Assembly (NCBI GenBank): GCA_031292915.1 | Contig: JAUMSH010000032.1 | Location: forward strand, 1 to 51,585 | Length of the DNA: 51,585 nucleotides | Source: Collinsella sp. | GTDB lineage: Bacteria > Actinomycetota > Coriobacteriia > Coriobacteriales > Coriobacteriaceae | Reading direction: 5' to 3' | Part shown: one piece after another, positions 15,087 through 23,319 of the stretch | Layout: the number at the start of each line of letters is the position of its first letter | Position numbering within the stretch: the stretch's first letter is position 1 | Made by a program: the position numbers and the translations under genes | The notes under the pieces: model-generated | What the model was told of the DNA's origin: nothing | Seen by the model: only the letters and a program-made list of their open reading frames with translations | Databases searched by the model: none

Positions 15087-16337
15087 TTAGAGAGCGGGTG
15101 GGAGGGTGTCGAGGAGGGCTTGGGCGGTATTGGCGGCGCAGTCGCGTGAGTCGATGATGTGGTCGGCCCAGGCGCGGTAGCGTGGCATACGTTGTTCCGC
15201 GAGCTTATCGATGCCGTCGCGTGCGGTGATGGGGCGGCCCTTGTGGGCGAGCTCTTCGAGCTTGCGGTTGAGCATCACAATTTTGCTGTTCTGGTGCAGC
15301 AGCGGATAGTTCTCGTCTCGCGTGACCACGCCACCGCCGGTGGAAAGCACCAGGCCGCTGCGCTTGGAGATGTCGGAGAGCGCCGCCGTTTCCTGCTCGC
15401 GGAAGGCCGCCTCGCCGCGCTCGACGATATAGTCGGCGCAGGGCATCCCCAGGCGTTCCTCAAGCGCGCGATCCAGGTCGATGTGCTCTCGCCCCGTGAG
15501 CAGGGCAATCTGCTCACCCACGCGGGTCTTGCCCGAGCCCGGCATGCCGATCAGCGCGATGTTCTGTTCGCGGCGTGACAAGCGCTCCGTTACGTCCAGG
15601 ATGCGCTCGCGCGGGGTGACCTGGCCGGTATAGCGCTCGACGGCCTGTGCCGCTTGGGCCACGAGCATCAGCAGACCGCCGATGCAGGGGATACCGCGGC
15701 GCTCGGCCTCGAGCATGAGTCCCGTGCGGGCGGGGTTGTAGACAATGTCGATAACGCCTTCGAGCGCATTGAGCCCTTCGAGCGTGCAAGGCGCGTCGGG
15801 GCAATGGGGGAACATGCCGGCGGGCGTGCAGTTGACGAGTAGGGCGGCGTCGGACTGCTGCACGATGTTGCCGTAGTTGACCTCGCTCGTGCGACCCACG
15901 GGCACAACGATGGCGCCCAGGTCTCCCAGCACCATCGTTGCCGTGGTGCCGGCGCCACCGGTGGCTCCGAGCACGAGGGCCTTCTTGCCGGCAACCTCCA
16001 CACCCAACTCCTCAACCAGGCATTGGAAGCCAAAGTAGTCGGTGTTGTCGCCGCGCAGGCGACCGTCAGGTAGGCGCGTGATGGTGTTGACGTTGCCCAT
16101 ACGCTCAGCGAGCGGGCTCAGCTCGTCCAGGTACTCCATGACGGCGCGCTTGTAAGGGATAGTCACGTTGGTGCCCTCCCACTCTTCGCCCGTCATAAAG
16201 GCCGCGAGGTCCTCAGGCTCGCGCTCAAATCGCACGTACTCGAGCCCAGCGAGCTCTTTGTAGATGGTCGGGGTGTAGCTGTGGCCCAGCACGCGGCCCA
16301 GCACGCCGTAGGGGCGGGTTGCGGCGGTATCGGTCAT
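15087..16337 (-). CDS. aroEK: Fused shikimate dehydrogenase - shikimate kinase (AroE-AroK)
   Basis: 416 aa fusion for two consecutive steps: NADPH-dependent reduction of 3-dehydroshikimate, then ATP-dependent phosphorylation of shikimate. Residues 1 to about 250 are AroE, with NVTIPYK (catalytic Lys), GNVNTI, DNTDYFGF, the NADP-binding GATGGAGTT and NCTPAGM. Residues from about 258 are AroK, with Walker A GMPGSGKT, DLDRALEE, RGEAAFREQE, STGGGVV and a lid near GRPITARDG. The stop of pheA directly abuts the ATG, and GGAGGT lies about 10 bases upstream. Each module is close to full length. The fusion would keep a fixed ratio of the two enzymes. Confidence 0.95.
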   Translation of the reverse strand: MTDTAATRPYGVLGRVLGHSYTPTIYKELAGLEYVRFEREPEDLAAFMTGEEWEGTNVTIPYKRAVMEYLDELSPLAERMGNVNTITRLPDGRLRGDNTDYFGFQCLVEELGVEVAGKKALVLGATGGAGTTATMVLGDLGAIVVPVGRTSEVNYGNIVQQSDAALLVNCTPAGMFPHCPDAPCTLEGLNALEGVIDIVYNPARTGLMLEAERRGIPCIGGLLMLVAQAAQAVERYTGQVTPRERILDVTERLSRREQNIALIGMPGSGKTRVGEQIALLTGREHIDLDRALEERLGMPCADYIVERGEAAFREQETAALSDISKRSGLVLSTGGGVVTRDENYPLLHQNSKIVMLNRKLEELAHKGRPITARDGIDKLAEQRMPRYRAWADHIIDSRDCAANTAQALLDTLPPAL

Positions 16338-17483
16338 CTAGAGCACCTCCGTGTAGCTGCCAAAGTAGGTGAAGCTCTCGCACACGTCGTCGATGGAATC
16401 GAGCAGGTCGTCGAGGGCCTTGCTGCCAAAGGGGCAGTCCAGATCAAAGTAGAACATAAACTCAAAGTCGTGGCCGGGGATGGGGCGGCTCTCGAGTTTG
16501 ATGAGGTTGATGTTGAGCGCGTAGAAGCGCTCGAGCACGCGATAGAGGGCACCCGGCTCATTGGCCGTGGTGATCATGAGCGAGGTACGGTTGGCACCGG
16601 GATAGACGCGTGGCTCGCGGCTGATGACGACAAAGCGTGTGTAGTTGTTGTCCGAGTCCTGGATGTTGGACTCCAGCACCTCCAGGCCATAGAGTGTCGC
16701 GCAGCTGCGCGATGCGATGGCGGCAACATCGGTGCGCCCGGAGCTGGCGACCATCTCGGCCGACATGGCGGTGTTGGGGTACTTGGTGGCGTGCAGGTCG
16801 TGGGACTCGATAAAGCCGGCACACTGGGCAATGGCTTGGCCGTGGCTGTAGACCTCGCGCACGTCGGCGAGCTTAGTGCCGGGCTTGACGAGCAAGTTGT
16901 GGTCGATCTTGAGGCGAAGCGAGCGCACGATGTGGAAGTCGAACTGGGCGAGCAGGTCGTAGACGGCGTTGACCGAGCCGGCGGTGGAGTTCTCGATGGG
17001 CAGCACGCCAAACTCGCAGAAGCCGTCGCGCACGGCGCGCATAACGCCTTCGAAGGTCTCGAAAAACGCGATGTCGGGCACGTCGAAGAGTTTGCACGCG
17101 GCGATTTGACTGTAGGCACCTTCGACGCCCTGGCAGGCGACGGTTGCCGTCTGGGGGAAGGGTGTGTCAAAGGCTGCGGCCATGGCATGAGCCTTTTGCG
17201 ACACCGTGATGCCCTTGAGCTCGTTGATGTAGCGCTGCTGCTCAGCCTTGCTCATGCTCATGAGGAGACGGAACAGGGTGATGGTCTGCGCCTTGTAGCG
17301 CTCGGGCGCGCGGCTGGCGAGGTTGTTGAGCTTGGAGCGCTCACGGGCGGGGTCGAAGACGGCCTTGCCCATCTCGATTTTTGACTTGGCGACCTCGGTG
17401 GCAATGTCCATACGCTCGACAAAGCTGTTGAGGAGCGTGGTATCGATGCCGTCGATGGCCTGGCGGATGTCAGCAAGGTCCAT
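16338..17483 (-). CDS. pheA: Chorismate mutase / prephenate dehydratase (P-protein)
   Basis: Bifunctional enzyme of 381 aa making phenylpyruvate from chorismate. Residues 1 to about 90 form an AroQ-type chorismate mutase helix bundle (MDLADIRQAIDGIDTTLLNSFVERM). About 105-285 is prephenate dehydratase, with GVEGAYSQIAA, PIENSTAGSVNAVYDLL and DNNYTRFVVI. About 295-375 is an ACT domain with LESRPIPGHDFEFMFYFD, where phenylalanine feedback binds in this family. The ATG at 17483 is preferred over a GTG 15 bases upstream because AAAGGGG precedes it. The gap to aroC carries the largest palindrome of the window. Confidence 0.95.
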   Translation of the reverse strand: MDLADIRQAIDGIDTTLLNSFVERMDIATEVAKSKIEMGKAVFDPARERSKLNNLASRAPERYKAQTITLFRLLMSMSKAEQQRYINELKGITVSQKAHAMAAAFDTPFPQTATVACQGVEGAYSQIAACKLFDVPDIAFFETFEGVMRAVRDGFCEFGVLPIENSTAGSVNAVYDLLAQFDFHIVRSLRLKIDHNLLVKPGTKLADVREVYSHGQAIAQCAGFIESHDLHATKYPNTAMSAEMVASSGRTDVAAIASRSCATLYGLEVLESNIQDSDNNYTRFVVISREPRVYPGANRTSLMITTANEPGALYRVLERFYALNINLIKLESRPIPGHDFEFMFYFDLDCPFGSKALDDLLDSIDDVCESFTYFGSYTEVL

Positions 17484-17504
17484 GGGGACCCCTTTCACGT
17501 GTCG

Positions 17505-17580
17505 GTGATTTTTCTGGGACGGGGATTAAAAAATCATTGTGTACCTAATGATTTTTTAATCCCCGGCCCAGAAAAATCAC
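17505..17580. repeat. Large near-perfect palindrome (34-bp arms)
   Basis: Arms 17505-17538 and 17547-17580 are complementary at 33 of 34 positions around an 8-base loop (GTGTACCT). The outer part contains GTGATTTTTCTGGG and the inner part GGGGATTAAAAAATCATT. It sits in the pheA-aroC gap and would form a long RNA hairpin in the operon transcript. Its size and AT-rich core are unlike ordinary terminators, so a REP- or MITE-like element is plausible. Confidence 0.85.
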
Positions 17581-17590
17581 TGGGGGGGCG

Positions 17591-17612
17591 TGGGGGCCGG
17601 AGTTGGCCCCCA
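17591..17612. repeat. GC-rich hairpin after aroC
   Basis: TGGGGGCC at 17591-17598 pairs with GGCCCCCA at 17605-17612 around a 6-base loop, 7 bases beyond the aroC stop. It is followed by GAGATTTTT on the plus strand but by no T-run in the direction of aroC transcription. It may stabilise the mRNA end or cause pausing. Confidence 0.55.
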
Positions 17613-17619
17613 GAGATTT

Positions 17620-18717
17620 TTAGAGCTGGGCGGCGTCCTCGAGGAGAGCGTCCCAGATGGCGAGGGCGGCGGCTGCTTCGGCTACGGGGACGGCTCGGGG
17701 GACGATGCAGGGATCGTGGCGGCCGTGGATCGAGAGCTCGGCATTTTCCATGGCGTCCATGTCTACGGTCTGCTGCTCGCGGCCAATCGAGGGCGTTGGC
17801 TTTACGGCCATGCGCCACATGACGGGCGCGCCGGTCGAAATACCGCCCAGGATGCCGCCGGCGTTGTTGGACTCAACCTCGATCTCGCCGGTCTCGGCGT
17901 CGATGCGATACGGATCGTTGTTCTCGCTGCCGCGCATGGCGGCCACGGCAAAGCCCATGCCAAACTCCACGCCCTTTACGGCGGGAATGCCAAACGCGAT
18001 TTGCGCGATGCGGTTCTCGATGCCGTCGAACATGGGGTCGCCGATGCCCGCGGGAAGCCCGTAAATGCCGCACTCCACGATGCCGCCGATACTGTCGAGT
18101 TCGTCGCGCGCGGCAAGAATCTCCTCGCGCATGCGGCCGGCTGCGGCGGCGTCAATGCACGGCAGATCGTTCGTAAGGATCGCCTTGCGGTCGGCCTCGC
18201 GATAGACCATATCGTCCATGGGCAGGTCGGAGATGCCGCCGATCTGCGCGACGTGCGCCATGACCTGAATGCCGCGGGCCTCGAGTGCCTGCAGCGCAAT
18301 GCCGCCGGCGATGCATAAGGGGGCCGTTAGGCGGCCGGAAAAATGCCCGCCACCAGCGACATCGTGCATGTTGTGGTACTTCACGCGCGCAGGGAAGTCC
18401 GCATGTCCGGGACGGGGCTTGCGGCGCAGCTCGGAGTAATCCTTGGAGCGCGTGTTGGTGTTCTCGATAATCGCTGCGATGGGTGCACCAGTGGTATGTC
18501 CATCGACCACACCGGCAATGATATGCGCGGCGTCGGCCTCGCGGCGCTTGGTTGCGGTCTCGTCGCGACCGGGGGCACGGCGGTCCAAAAAAGTCTGCAG
18601 CACATCTTGGTCAACGGCGATACCCGCGGGGATGCCGTCGAGTGAGCAGCCGATAGCAGGGGAGTGCGACTGGCCGAAAATGCTCAGATGTAAAACGTTG
18701 CCAAAGGTCGAGGACAT
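17620..18717 (-). CDS. aroC: Chorismate synthase
   Basis: Last step of the shikimate pathway: FMN-dependent removal of phosphate from EPSP to give chorismate. The 365 aa protein has FGQSHSPAIGCSLDGIPAG at the N-terminus (first conserved His), then RRKPRPGHADFPARVKY and a GGGHFSGRLTAPLCIAGG segment. It ends with GRHDPCIVPRAVPVAEAA, the third family signature. GAGGAGGAAT lies before the ATG and overlaps the aroA stop, so the two are tightly coupled. Confidence 0.97.
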   Translation of the reverse strand: MSSTFGNVLHLSIFGQSHSPAIGCSLDGIPAGIAVDQDVLQTFLDRRAPGRDETATKRREADAAHIIAGVVDGHTTGAPIAAIIENTNTRSKDYSELRRKPRPGHADFPARVKYHNMHDVAGGGHFSGRLTAPLCIAGGIALQALEARGIQVMAHVAQIGGISDLPMDDMVYREADRKAILTNDLPCIDAAAAGRMREEILAARDELDSIGGIVECGIYGLPAGIGDPMFDGIENRIAQIAFGIPAVKGVEFGMGFAVAAMRGSENNDPYRIDAETGEIEVESNNAGGILGGISTGAPVMWRMAVKPTPSIGREQQTVDMDAMENAELSIHGRHDPCIVPRAVPVAEAAAALAIWDALLEDAAQL

Positions 18718-18718
18718 G

Positions 18719-20038
18719 CTATTCCTCCTCGAGCGTGACCTTGCCGCCCAGCAGGCGGTAGTGGTCGAAGAAATCGGGATAGGACTTGTTGACGGCCTCG
18801 GCGCCGTGGATCACGACCTCGCCGGTGGCACGGCTCGCGGCGATGGCGGCCATCATGGCGATGCGGTGGTCGTTGTGCGAATCGACCTCACCGCCGGTGA
18901 AGGCATCGACGCCCTTGATGATGAGGTCGTCACCGGCGATGCGCACCTGCGCGCCCAGCGCGGTGAGCTCGCGGGTGGTGGTGGCCAGGCGGTCGGATTC
19001 CTTGATGCGCAGGCGGGCGCAATCGCGGATAAAGGTGCGGCCCTGAGCCAGCGAGGCCACGGCCGAGATAACGGGCACCAGGTCGGGAATGTCGTGGGCG
19101 CTCATCTCAAAGCCGGCGAGCTTGTCGGACTGCACGGTGGCGGCGTTGGTGGAGCGCACGATACGGGCGCCAAAGCGCGAAAGCGCGGCAAGCACGTTGC
19201 GGTCGCCCTGTGCGGAGCTCAGCGACACGCCCTCGACGGTGATGGGGTCGCATCCGATGGCGCCGGCGCACAGCCAAAAGGCTGCGTTGGACCAGTCGCC
19301 CTCGACGGCTACGCTGCCGGGCGTGCGGTACGAACCGCTGCTCACGCGGAAGTTCGTGACCTCTGGCTGGCCGTCCTTGGCCGGAATGCGCTCAACGTTG
19401 ACCTCGACGCCAAAGGCCTTCATGGCCTGGATCGTCAGGTTGATGTAGGGGCGGCTCTCAATAAGGCCGGTCACCTGCACGCAGGAGGGCTTGGCCAGCA
19501 GCGGGGCTGCCAGCAGCAGGCCCGAGATATACTGCGAGCTCACATTGCCCGGCAGCACAAAGGTGCCCGGGCGCATGCGTCCGCTCGTCTTGAGCGGAAA
19601 ACCGCCCAGACCCTGTAGGTCGCAGCCGGCGGCGATGATCTCGTCCGAGAGCGGGGAGAGCGGGCGTGCGCCCAGACGACCCTGGCCCACAAAGGTGGCC
19701 TCTGCGCCCAGCGCGCAGGCGACGGGCAACATAAAGCGGAGCGTGGAGCCGCTTTCGCCGCAGTCGAGCGTTCCGCCGGCAAGGGCCTTGAGCAGGCCAA
19801 ACTCAACACTCTTCATGGTGGGGTGTACTTGGAAGCCGTCCTCGACGGTCTCGATGCGAGCACCCAGGGCCGTAAGACAACGCACCGTGGCCTCGATGTC
19901 GGCGCAGGTGGTGTTACAGGTAACGTGCGTCTCGCCGTTGGCAAGCGCAGCGCAGATGATCAGGCGATGCGCCATCGACTTGGACGCGATGGCGGGAACG
20001 GTGCCCTTAAGCGGGGACGGGGTGATGCGGGCTAGCAT
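18719..20038 (-). CDS. aroA: 3-phosphoshikimate 1-carboxyvinyltransferase (EPSP synthase)
   Basis: Transfers enolpyruvyl from PEP to shikimate 3-phosphate; the target of glyphosate in other organisms. 439 aa, two-domain fold. The N-terminus has the conserved SKSMAHRLIICAAL; CGESGSTLRFMLPVA is the PEP-binding loop, where the class-defining Gly and Pro region can be seen. RIKESDRLATTTRELTALG and DSHNDHRIAMMAAIAA are C-terminal signatures. The start overlaps the end of aroB by 7 bases and the stop lies 1 base from the aroC start. Identity is secure. Confidence 0.96.
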   Translation of the reverse strand: MLARITPSPLKGTVPAIASKSMAHRLIICAALANGETHVTCNTTCADIEATVRCLTALGARIETVEDGFQVHPTMKSVEFGLLKALAGGTLDCGESGSTLRFMLPVACALGAEATFVGQGRLGARPLSPLSDEIIAAGCDLQGLGGFPLKTSGRMRPGTFVLPGNVSSQYISGLLLAAPLLAKPSCVQVTGLIESRPYINLTIQAMKAFGVEVNVERIPAKDGQPEVTNFRVSSGSYRTPGSVAVEGDWSNAAFWLCAGAIGCDPITVEGVSLSSAQGDRNVLAALSRFGARIVRSTNAATVQSDKLAGFEMSAHDIPDLVPVISAVASLAQGRTFIRDCARLRIKESDRLATTTRELTALGAQVRIAGDDLIIKGVDAFTGGEVDSHNDHRIAMMAAIAASRATGEVVIHGAEAVNKSYPDFFDHYRLLGGKVTLEEE

Positions 20039-21138
20039 GCGGATGCGTCTCCCTTCTGGCCGAGGCCCTCGGCAATGAGTTCGTGGAAAGTGGAAAGCGG
20101 CGTGCGGTCGATGCTGCAGCGGCCAATGCCGTGCGGAATCACCAGGTCGATGGTGTCGCCCGCGCGCTTCTTGTCGTGGAGCGCCTCGGCAAAGACGGCA
20201 TCGGCATTGAGGTCGCAGCGGGTCTTGAGGCCGTGGCGGGCGCAGAGCTCCTCAATACGACCGGGCAGTGCGGCATCGCAAACGCCGTGCAGGGCTGCGG
20301 CGCGCGTGATGATGCCCATGCCGATCGACACGCAGTTGCCGTGTCCGAGTTCAAAGTGCTCGCAGGCTTCGACGGCGTGTCCGGCGCTGTGTCCAAAGTT
20401 GAGCAGCTTGCGCTGGTTGGTTTCGCGCTCGTCGGCAACGACCACGGCGCGCTTGATGTCGATATTGCGGGCGATGATGAGCGCTACGCGGGCCACATCG
20501 CGGTTGAGTAGCTCAAGCGTAAGCGGGGTCTTCTCCAGTTCGGCGAAAAGCTCCGGGTCGGCGATCACGGCATGCTTGACGACCTCGCCGCAGCCATCGG
20601 CGAACTGCTCGGGCGTGAGGGTGGCCAGGCACCCCACGTCGGCGATAACCACGTTCGGCTGCCAAAAGGCGCCGGCCAAGTTCTTGCCGGCAGCCAGGTC
20701 GATGGCGGTCTTGCCGCCCACCGACGAATCCACCATGGCGAGCAGACTCGTCGGGATCTGCACAAACTTGCAGCCGCGCATGTAGGTGGCAGCCACAAAG
20801 CCCGCCACGTCGCCCACGACGCCGCCGCCGAGTGCCACGATCACGTCGGAGCGCGAAAGCTCGTGCTCGGCCACAAACTCCAAAATGGCAATATAGGTTT
20901 CGGCGCGCTTGTGTGCCTCGCCGGCCTCGAAGGTGCAGATACTCACTTCGTAGCCTGATGCCTCCAGGCTCTGCTTAACGGGCATCTGGTAGAGCGGGCC
21001 TACGTTGGTGTCCGTCACGATGACAGCCTTGGTGCCGCCGGCAGTGGCGCGCACGAGCGGTCCCGCCTGCTCCAGCATAAACGTGCCAACATGCACCTGG
21101 TAGGGGCGTGCAGTGTCGATATCGATGGTAATCGCCAT
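20032..21138 (-). CDS. aroB: 3-dehydroquinate synthase
   Basis: Second step: NAD- and metal-dependent cyclisation of DAHP to 3-dehydroquinate. 368 aa. ALGGGVVGDVAGFVAATYMRG is the central glycine-rich NAD-binding signature, PTSLLAMVDSSVGGKTAID follows, and NFGHSAGHAVE carries metal-binding His residues. GHGNCVSIGMG and KKRAGDTIDLVIPHGIG are typical C-terminal segments. AAAGGA precedes the ATG. It overlaps aroA and is 36 bases from tyrA. Confidence 0.97.
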   Translation of the reverse strand: MAITIDIDTARPYQVHVGTFMLEQAGPLVRATAGGTKAVIVTDTNVGPLYQMPVKQSLEASGYEVSICTFEAGEAHKRAETYIAILEFVAEHELSRSDVIVALGGGVVGDVAGFVAATYMRGCKFVQIPTSLLAMVDSSVGGKTAIDLAAGKNLAGAFWQPNVVIADVGCLATLTPEQFADGCGEVVKHAVIADPELFAELEKTPLTLELLNRDVARVALIIARNIDIKRAVVVADERETNQRKLLNFGHSAGHAVEACEHFELGHGNCVSIGMGIITRAAALHGVCDAALPGRIEELCARHGLKTRCDLNADAVFAEALHDKKRAGDTIDLVIPHGIGRCSIDRTPLSTFHELIAEGLGQKGDASAC

Positions 21139-21174
21139 AAGCTATGGTCCTTTCGACCTGGCGTGATAGGTGGT

Positions 21175-22089
21175 CTAGTGGGAGGCCTCGTCGTCGAGTG
21201 CGCGCTTAATGCGGTCGCCCTCGGCAAGGAGATTCTCGAGATAGCGCTGGTCGCGGTCCTTGAGCGCACGGCTGTAGGCGCCGAGCGACTCGATCAGATG
21301 GTCGATCTCGAAGGCGAGCGCGTCGGCGTCGTCGATCATAAGCTCGGACCACATCTGTGGATTGAGGTGCGCCACGCGGGTGAGATCGCGGTAGCTTCCG
21401 GCCGAAAAGCCGTGGTGGACCTGGGCGGTGGGGCTCTTGACGTAGGCGTTGGATACCACGTGCGCAAGCTGGCTCGTGAAGGCGATGACGCGGTCGTGTT
21501 CGGCGGCGCTGGTCACGCTGAACTTGCCAAAGCCCAAGGGGCGCACCATCTCGCGCACCTGGCCCAAAAGCTCCAGTTTGAGCGCATCGTCCACCGCGGG
21601 CGGCACGAGCACGAGCGGGGCGCCCTGGAACAGGTCGGCGCGGGAGTGTGCGTAGCCCGAGTACTGCGTGCCCGCCATGGGGTGCGCGCCCACAAAGTAA
21701 AAGCCATGCTCGCGGGCAAGCTCAAAGGCGCGCTCGCACACGATGCCCTTGACGCCCACGGTGTCGATCACCACGGGACCCATGATGGCCTCGGTGTCGG
21801 TGGCGTCGGCGAGCGCCTGGACGTGCGCCTCGAGCCACTCGATGCAGGCCTCGGGGTAGCAAGCCAGGACGATGATGTCGCATTCGCCGAGTGTCTCGTC
21901 GTTGAGCTCTCCGGCGACAGTGCCCATGCTGGCGGCCGTCATGACATCGTCATCGGGGTCCCAGGCCAGCACGCGGACGCCTGCCTGTGCATAGCCGCGG
22001 GCAAAGCTACCGCCGATGAGGCCAAGGCCGACGATGCCGGCGCACTTGGGGCCGCCCTGGTTAACGCGCGCGTTTCTCACCGTACCCAT
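21175..22089 (-). CDS. tyrA: Prephenate dehydrogenase
   Basis: Oxidises prephenate to 4-hydroxyphenylpyruvate on the way to tyrosine. 304 aa, without fused mutase or ACT domain. The N-terminal Rossmann motif GIVGLGLIGGSFARGY lies at about residues 19-34. GAHPMAGTQYSGYAHS holds the conserved His, and the helical C-terminal half is typical of the family. The substrate could be arogenate instead; sequence alone does not decide. GGAG upstream overlaps the aroF stop, which is 3 bases away, so the two genes are co-translated. Confidence 0.92.
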   Translation of the reverse strand: MGTVRNARVNQGGPKCAGIVGLGLIGGSFARGYAQAGVRVLAWDPDDDVMTAASMGTVAGELNDETLGECDIIVLACYPEACIEWLEAHVQALADATDTEAIMGPVVIDTVGVKGIVCERAFELAREHGFYFVGAHPMAGTQYSGYAHSRADLFQGAPLVLVPPAVDDALKLELLGQVREMVRPLGFGKFSVTSAAEHDRVIAFTSQLAHVVSNAYVKSPTAQVHHGFSAGSYRDLTRVAHLNPQMWSELMIDDADALAFEIDHLIESLGAYSRALKDRDQRYLENLLAEGDRIKRALDDEASH

Positions 22090-22092
22090 GGG

Positions 22093-23115
22093 CTACTCCA
22101 TGGTCTCTTGGCAGACAACCTCGCGGATGGCTCGGATGCGGCGCATGGTGTCGTCGAACTGATCGGGGGTGAGGGCCTGGGCGCCGTCGGACCAGGCGCG
22201 GCTCGGCTCGTCGTGGACCTCGATCTCCAGGCCGTTGGCACCGCAGGCGGTCGCGGCGAGCGCCATGGGCTCAACGTAGCGGGTGTAGCCGGTGGCGTGG
22301 CTGGGGTCGGCGACGACGGGCAGGTGCGACAGGTGGTGCAGCACCGGCACGGCGTTGAGGTCGAAGGTGTTGCGGGTGCGGGTCTCGAAGGTGCGGATGC
22401 CGCGCTCGCACAGGATGACGTTGTCGTTGCCCTCGCTCATGATGTACTCGGCGGCCATAAGCAGCTCATCGATCGTGCCGGACATGCCGCGCTTGAGCAG
22501 GATCGGGGTCTCGGTCTTGCCGACCTCCTTGAGCAGGGGGAAGTTCTGGGCGTTGCGGGCGCCGATCTGCATGACGTCAATCTTCTTGTCCAAGAAGACC
22601 TGCACGTCGCGCGGGTCCATGATCTCGGTGACGATCGGCATGTCGAGCTCGGCAGACGCCTCGCACAGCAGGTCGAGGCCGGCGGGACCCATGCCCTGGT
22701 AGGCGTAGGGGGAGGTGCGGGGCTTGTAGGCGCCACCGCGCAGCATCGTGGCGCCGGCGGCCTTCACGCGGCGTGCGATGCGGATGAGGTTCTCGCCCTC
22801 GACGGAGCAGGGACCGGCGATGACCTGGAACTGGTCGCCGCCGATCTTGACGCCGTGACCGCAGTCGATGACGGAGTCCTCGGGGTGGAACTTGCGGTTG
22901 GCGCGCTTGAACGGCTCGGAGACGCGCTGCACGCGCTCGACGACGTCCATGGACTCGAGCAGGAACGGGTCGATCTTGGTCGTATCGCCCACCAGGCCGA
23001 TAATCGTCTCGTTCTCGCCGCGCGAGACGTCGGTCTTCAGGCCTTTTTTCTCAATCCAGCTGACAATATGGCTGACGGCCTCGTCGCTGGCGCTCTGCTT
23101 TAGAATTGCAATCAT
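22093..23115 (-). CDS. aroF: 3-deoxy-7-phosphoheptulonate (DAHP) synthase, type I-beta
   Basis: First committed enzyme of aromatic synthesis, condensing PEP with erythrose 4-phosphate. It has 340 aa, close to the 338 of Thermotoga maritima DAHP synthase. Residues 1 to about 65 form the N-terminal ferredoxin-like domain (MIAILKQSASDEAVSHIVSW) that brings Tyr or Phe inhibition in that relative. The barrel has VIAGPCSVEGE, LRGGAYKPRTSPYAYQG and PILLKRGMSGTIDELL, then VVADPSHATG. The ATG at 23115 follows GAGGTGAGAGG; an in-frame ATG 48 bases upstream lies within the leader. It heads the operon, behind a terminator-like hairpin. Confidence 0.96.
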   Translation of the reverse strand: MIAILKQSASDEAVSHIVSWIEKKGLKTDVSRGENETIIGLVGDTTKIDPFLLESMDVVERVQRVSEPFKRANRKFHPEDSVIDCGHGVKIGGDQFQVIAGPCSVEGENLIRIARRVKAAGATMLRGGAYKPRTSPYAYQGMGPAGLDLLCEASAELDMPIVTEIMDPRDVQVFLDKKIDVMQIGARNAQNFPLLKEVGKTETPILLKRGMSGTIDELLMAAEYIMSEGNDNVILCERGIRTFETRTRNTFDLNAVPVLHHLSHLPVVADPSHATGYTRYVEPMALAATACGANGLEIEVHDEPSRAWSDGAQALTPDQFDDTMRRIRAIREVVCQETME

Positions 23116-23125
23116 GGTGTGCCTC

Positions 23126-23188
23126 TCACCTCGATGGATAACTTTTGCAAAAACGGCCCGCATTGCGAGCCGTGTATATATGGTGCAT
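23126..23188 (-). CDS. Possible 20-codon leader peptide of the aromatic operon
   Basis: A short frame, MHHIYTARNAGRFCKSYPSR, ends 10 bases before the aroF ATG. Its ATG falls about where transcription from the TATAAA at 23194-23199 would start, so it would be read from a leaderless message. It has Tyr at codons 5 and 17 and Phe at codon 13, not the dense run of control codons seen in classical leaders. The terminator-like hairpin lies over codons 6-12. Whether it is translated is unknown. Confidence 0.3.
   Translation of the reverse strand: MHHIYTARNAGRFCKSYPSR
23149..23173 (-). promoter_or_regulatory. Terminator-like hairpin in the aroF leader (possible attenuator)
   Basis: On the minus strand, ACGGCTCGC (23173-23165) pairs with GCGGGCCGT (23161-23153) with one wobble around a 3-base loop, ending in TTTTT (23153-23149). 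It stands about 34 bases before the aroF ATG. An upstream AACGGCCC (minus strand, 23236-23229) matches GGGCCGTT of the 3' arm and could form a competing pair if the transcript starts far enough upstream. Confidence 0.5.
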
Positions 23189-23193
23189 GAGAG

Positions 23194-23199
23194 TTTATA
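23194..23199 (-). promoter_or_regulatory. Putative -10 box of the aromatic operon
   Basis: TATAAA on the minus strand, overlapped by TAGTAT at 23197-23202. It would place the start near 23187. No -35 consensus is seen, so the true promoter could be farther upstream. Confidence 0.35.
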
Positions 23200-23278
23200 C
23201 TATCCGACTCGCTTTTGCCTTCTAAAGTGGGCCGTTGCGCCGCGTCTTCCTCGGAATTGCAAAGCTTTTTCTTTAATT

Positions 23279-23308
23279 TTGATAGCCCGTGGCGCACTTG
23301 GGTATAAT
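23279..23308 (+). promoter_or_regulatory. Promoter of tRNA-Arg(CCG)
   Basis: TTGATA at 23279-23284, an 18-base spacer and a perfect TATAAT at 23303-23308, about 12 bases before the tRNA. This is one of the best sigma-70-type matches in the window. Confidence 0.75.
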
Positions 23309-23319
23309 GCGAGTCGTTC

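Noticed and set aside
21091..23103. 670-codon plus-strand frame opposite aroF and tyrA
   Set aside because: Antisense to secure aromatic genes, with low-complexity composition and no ribosome site.
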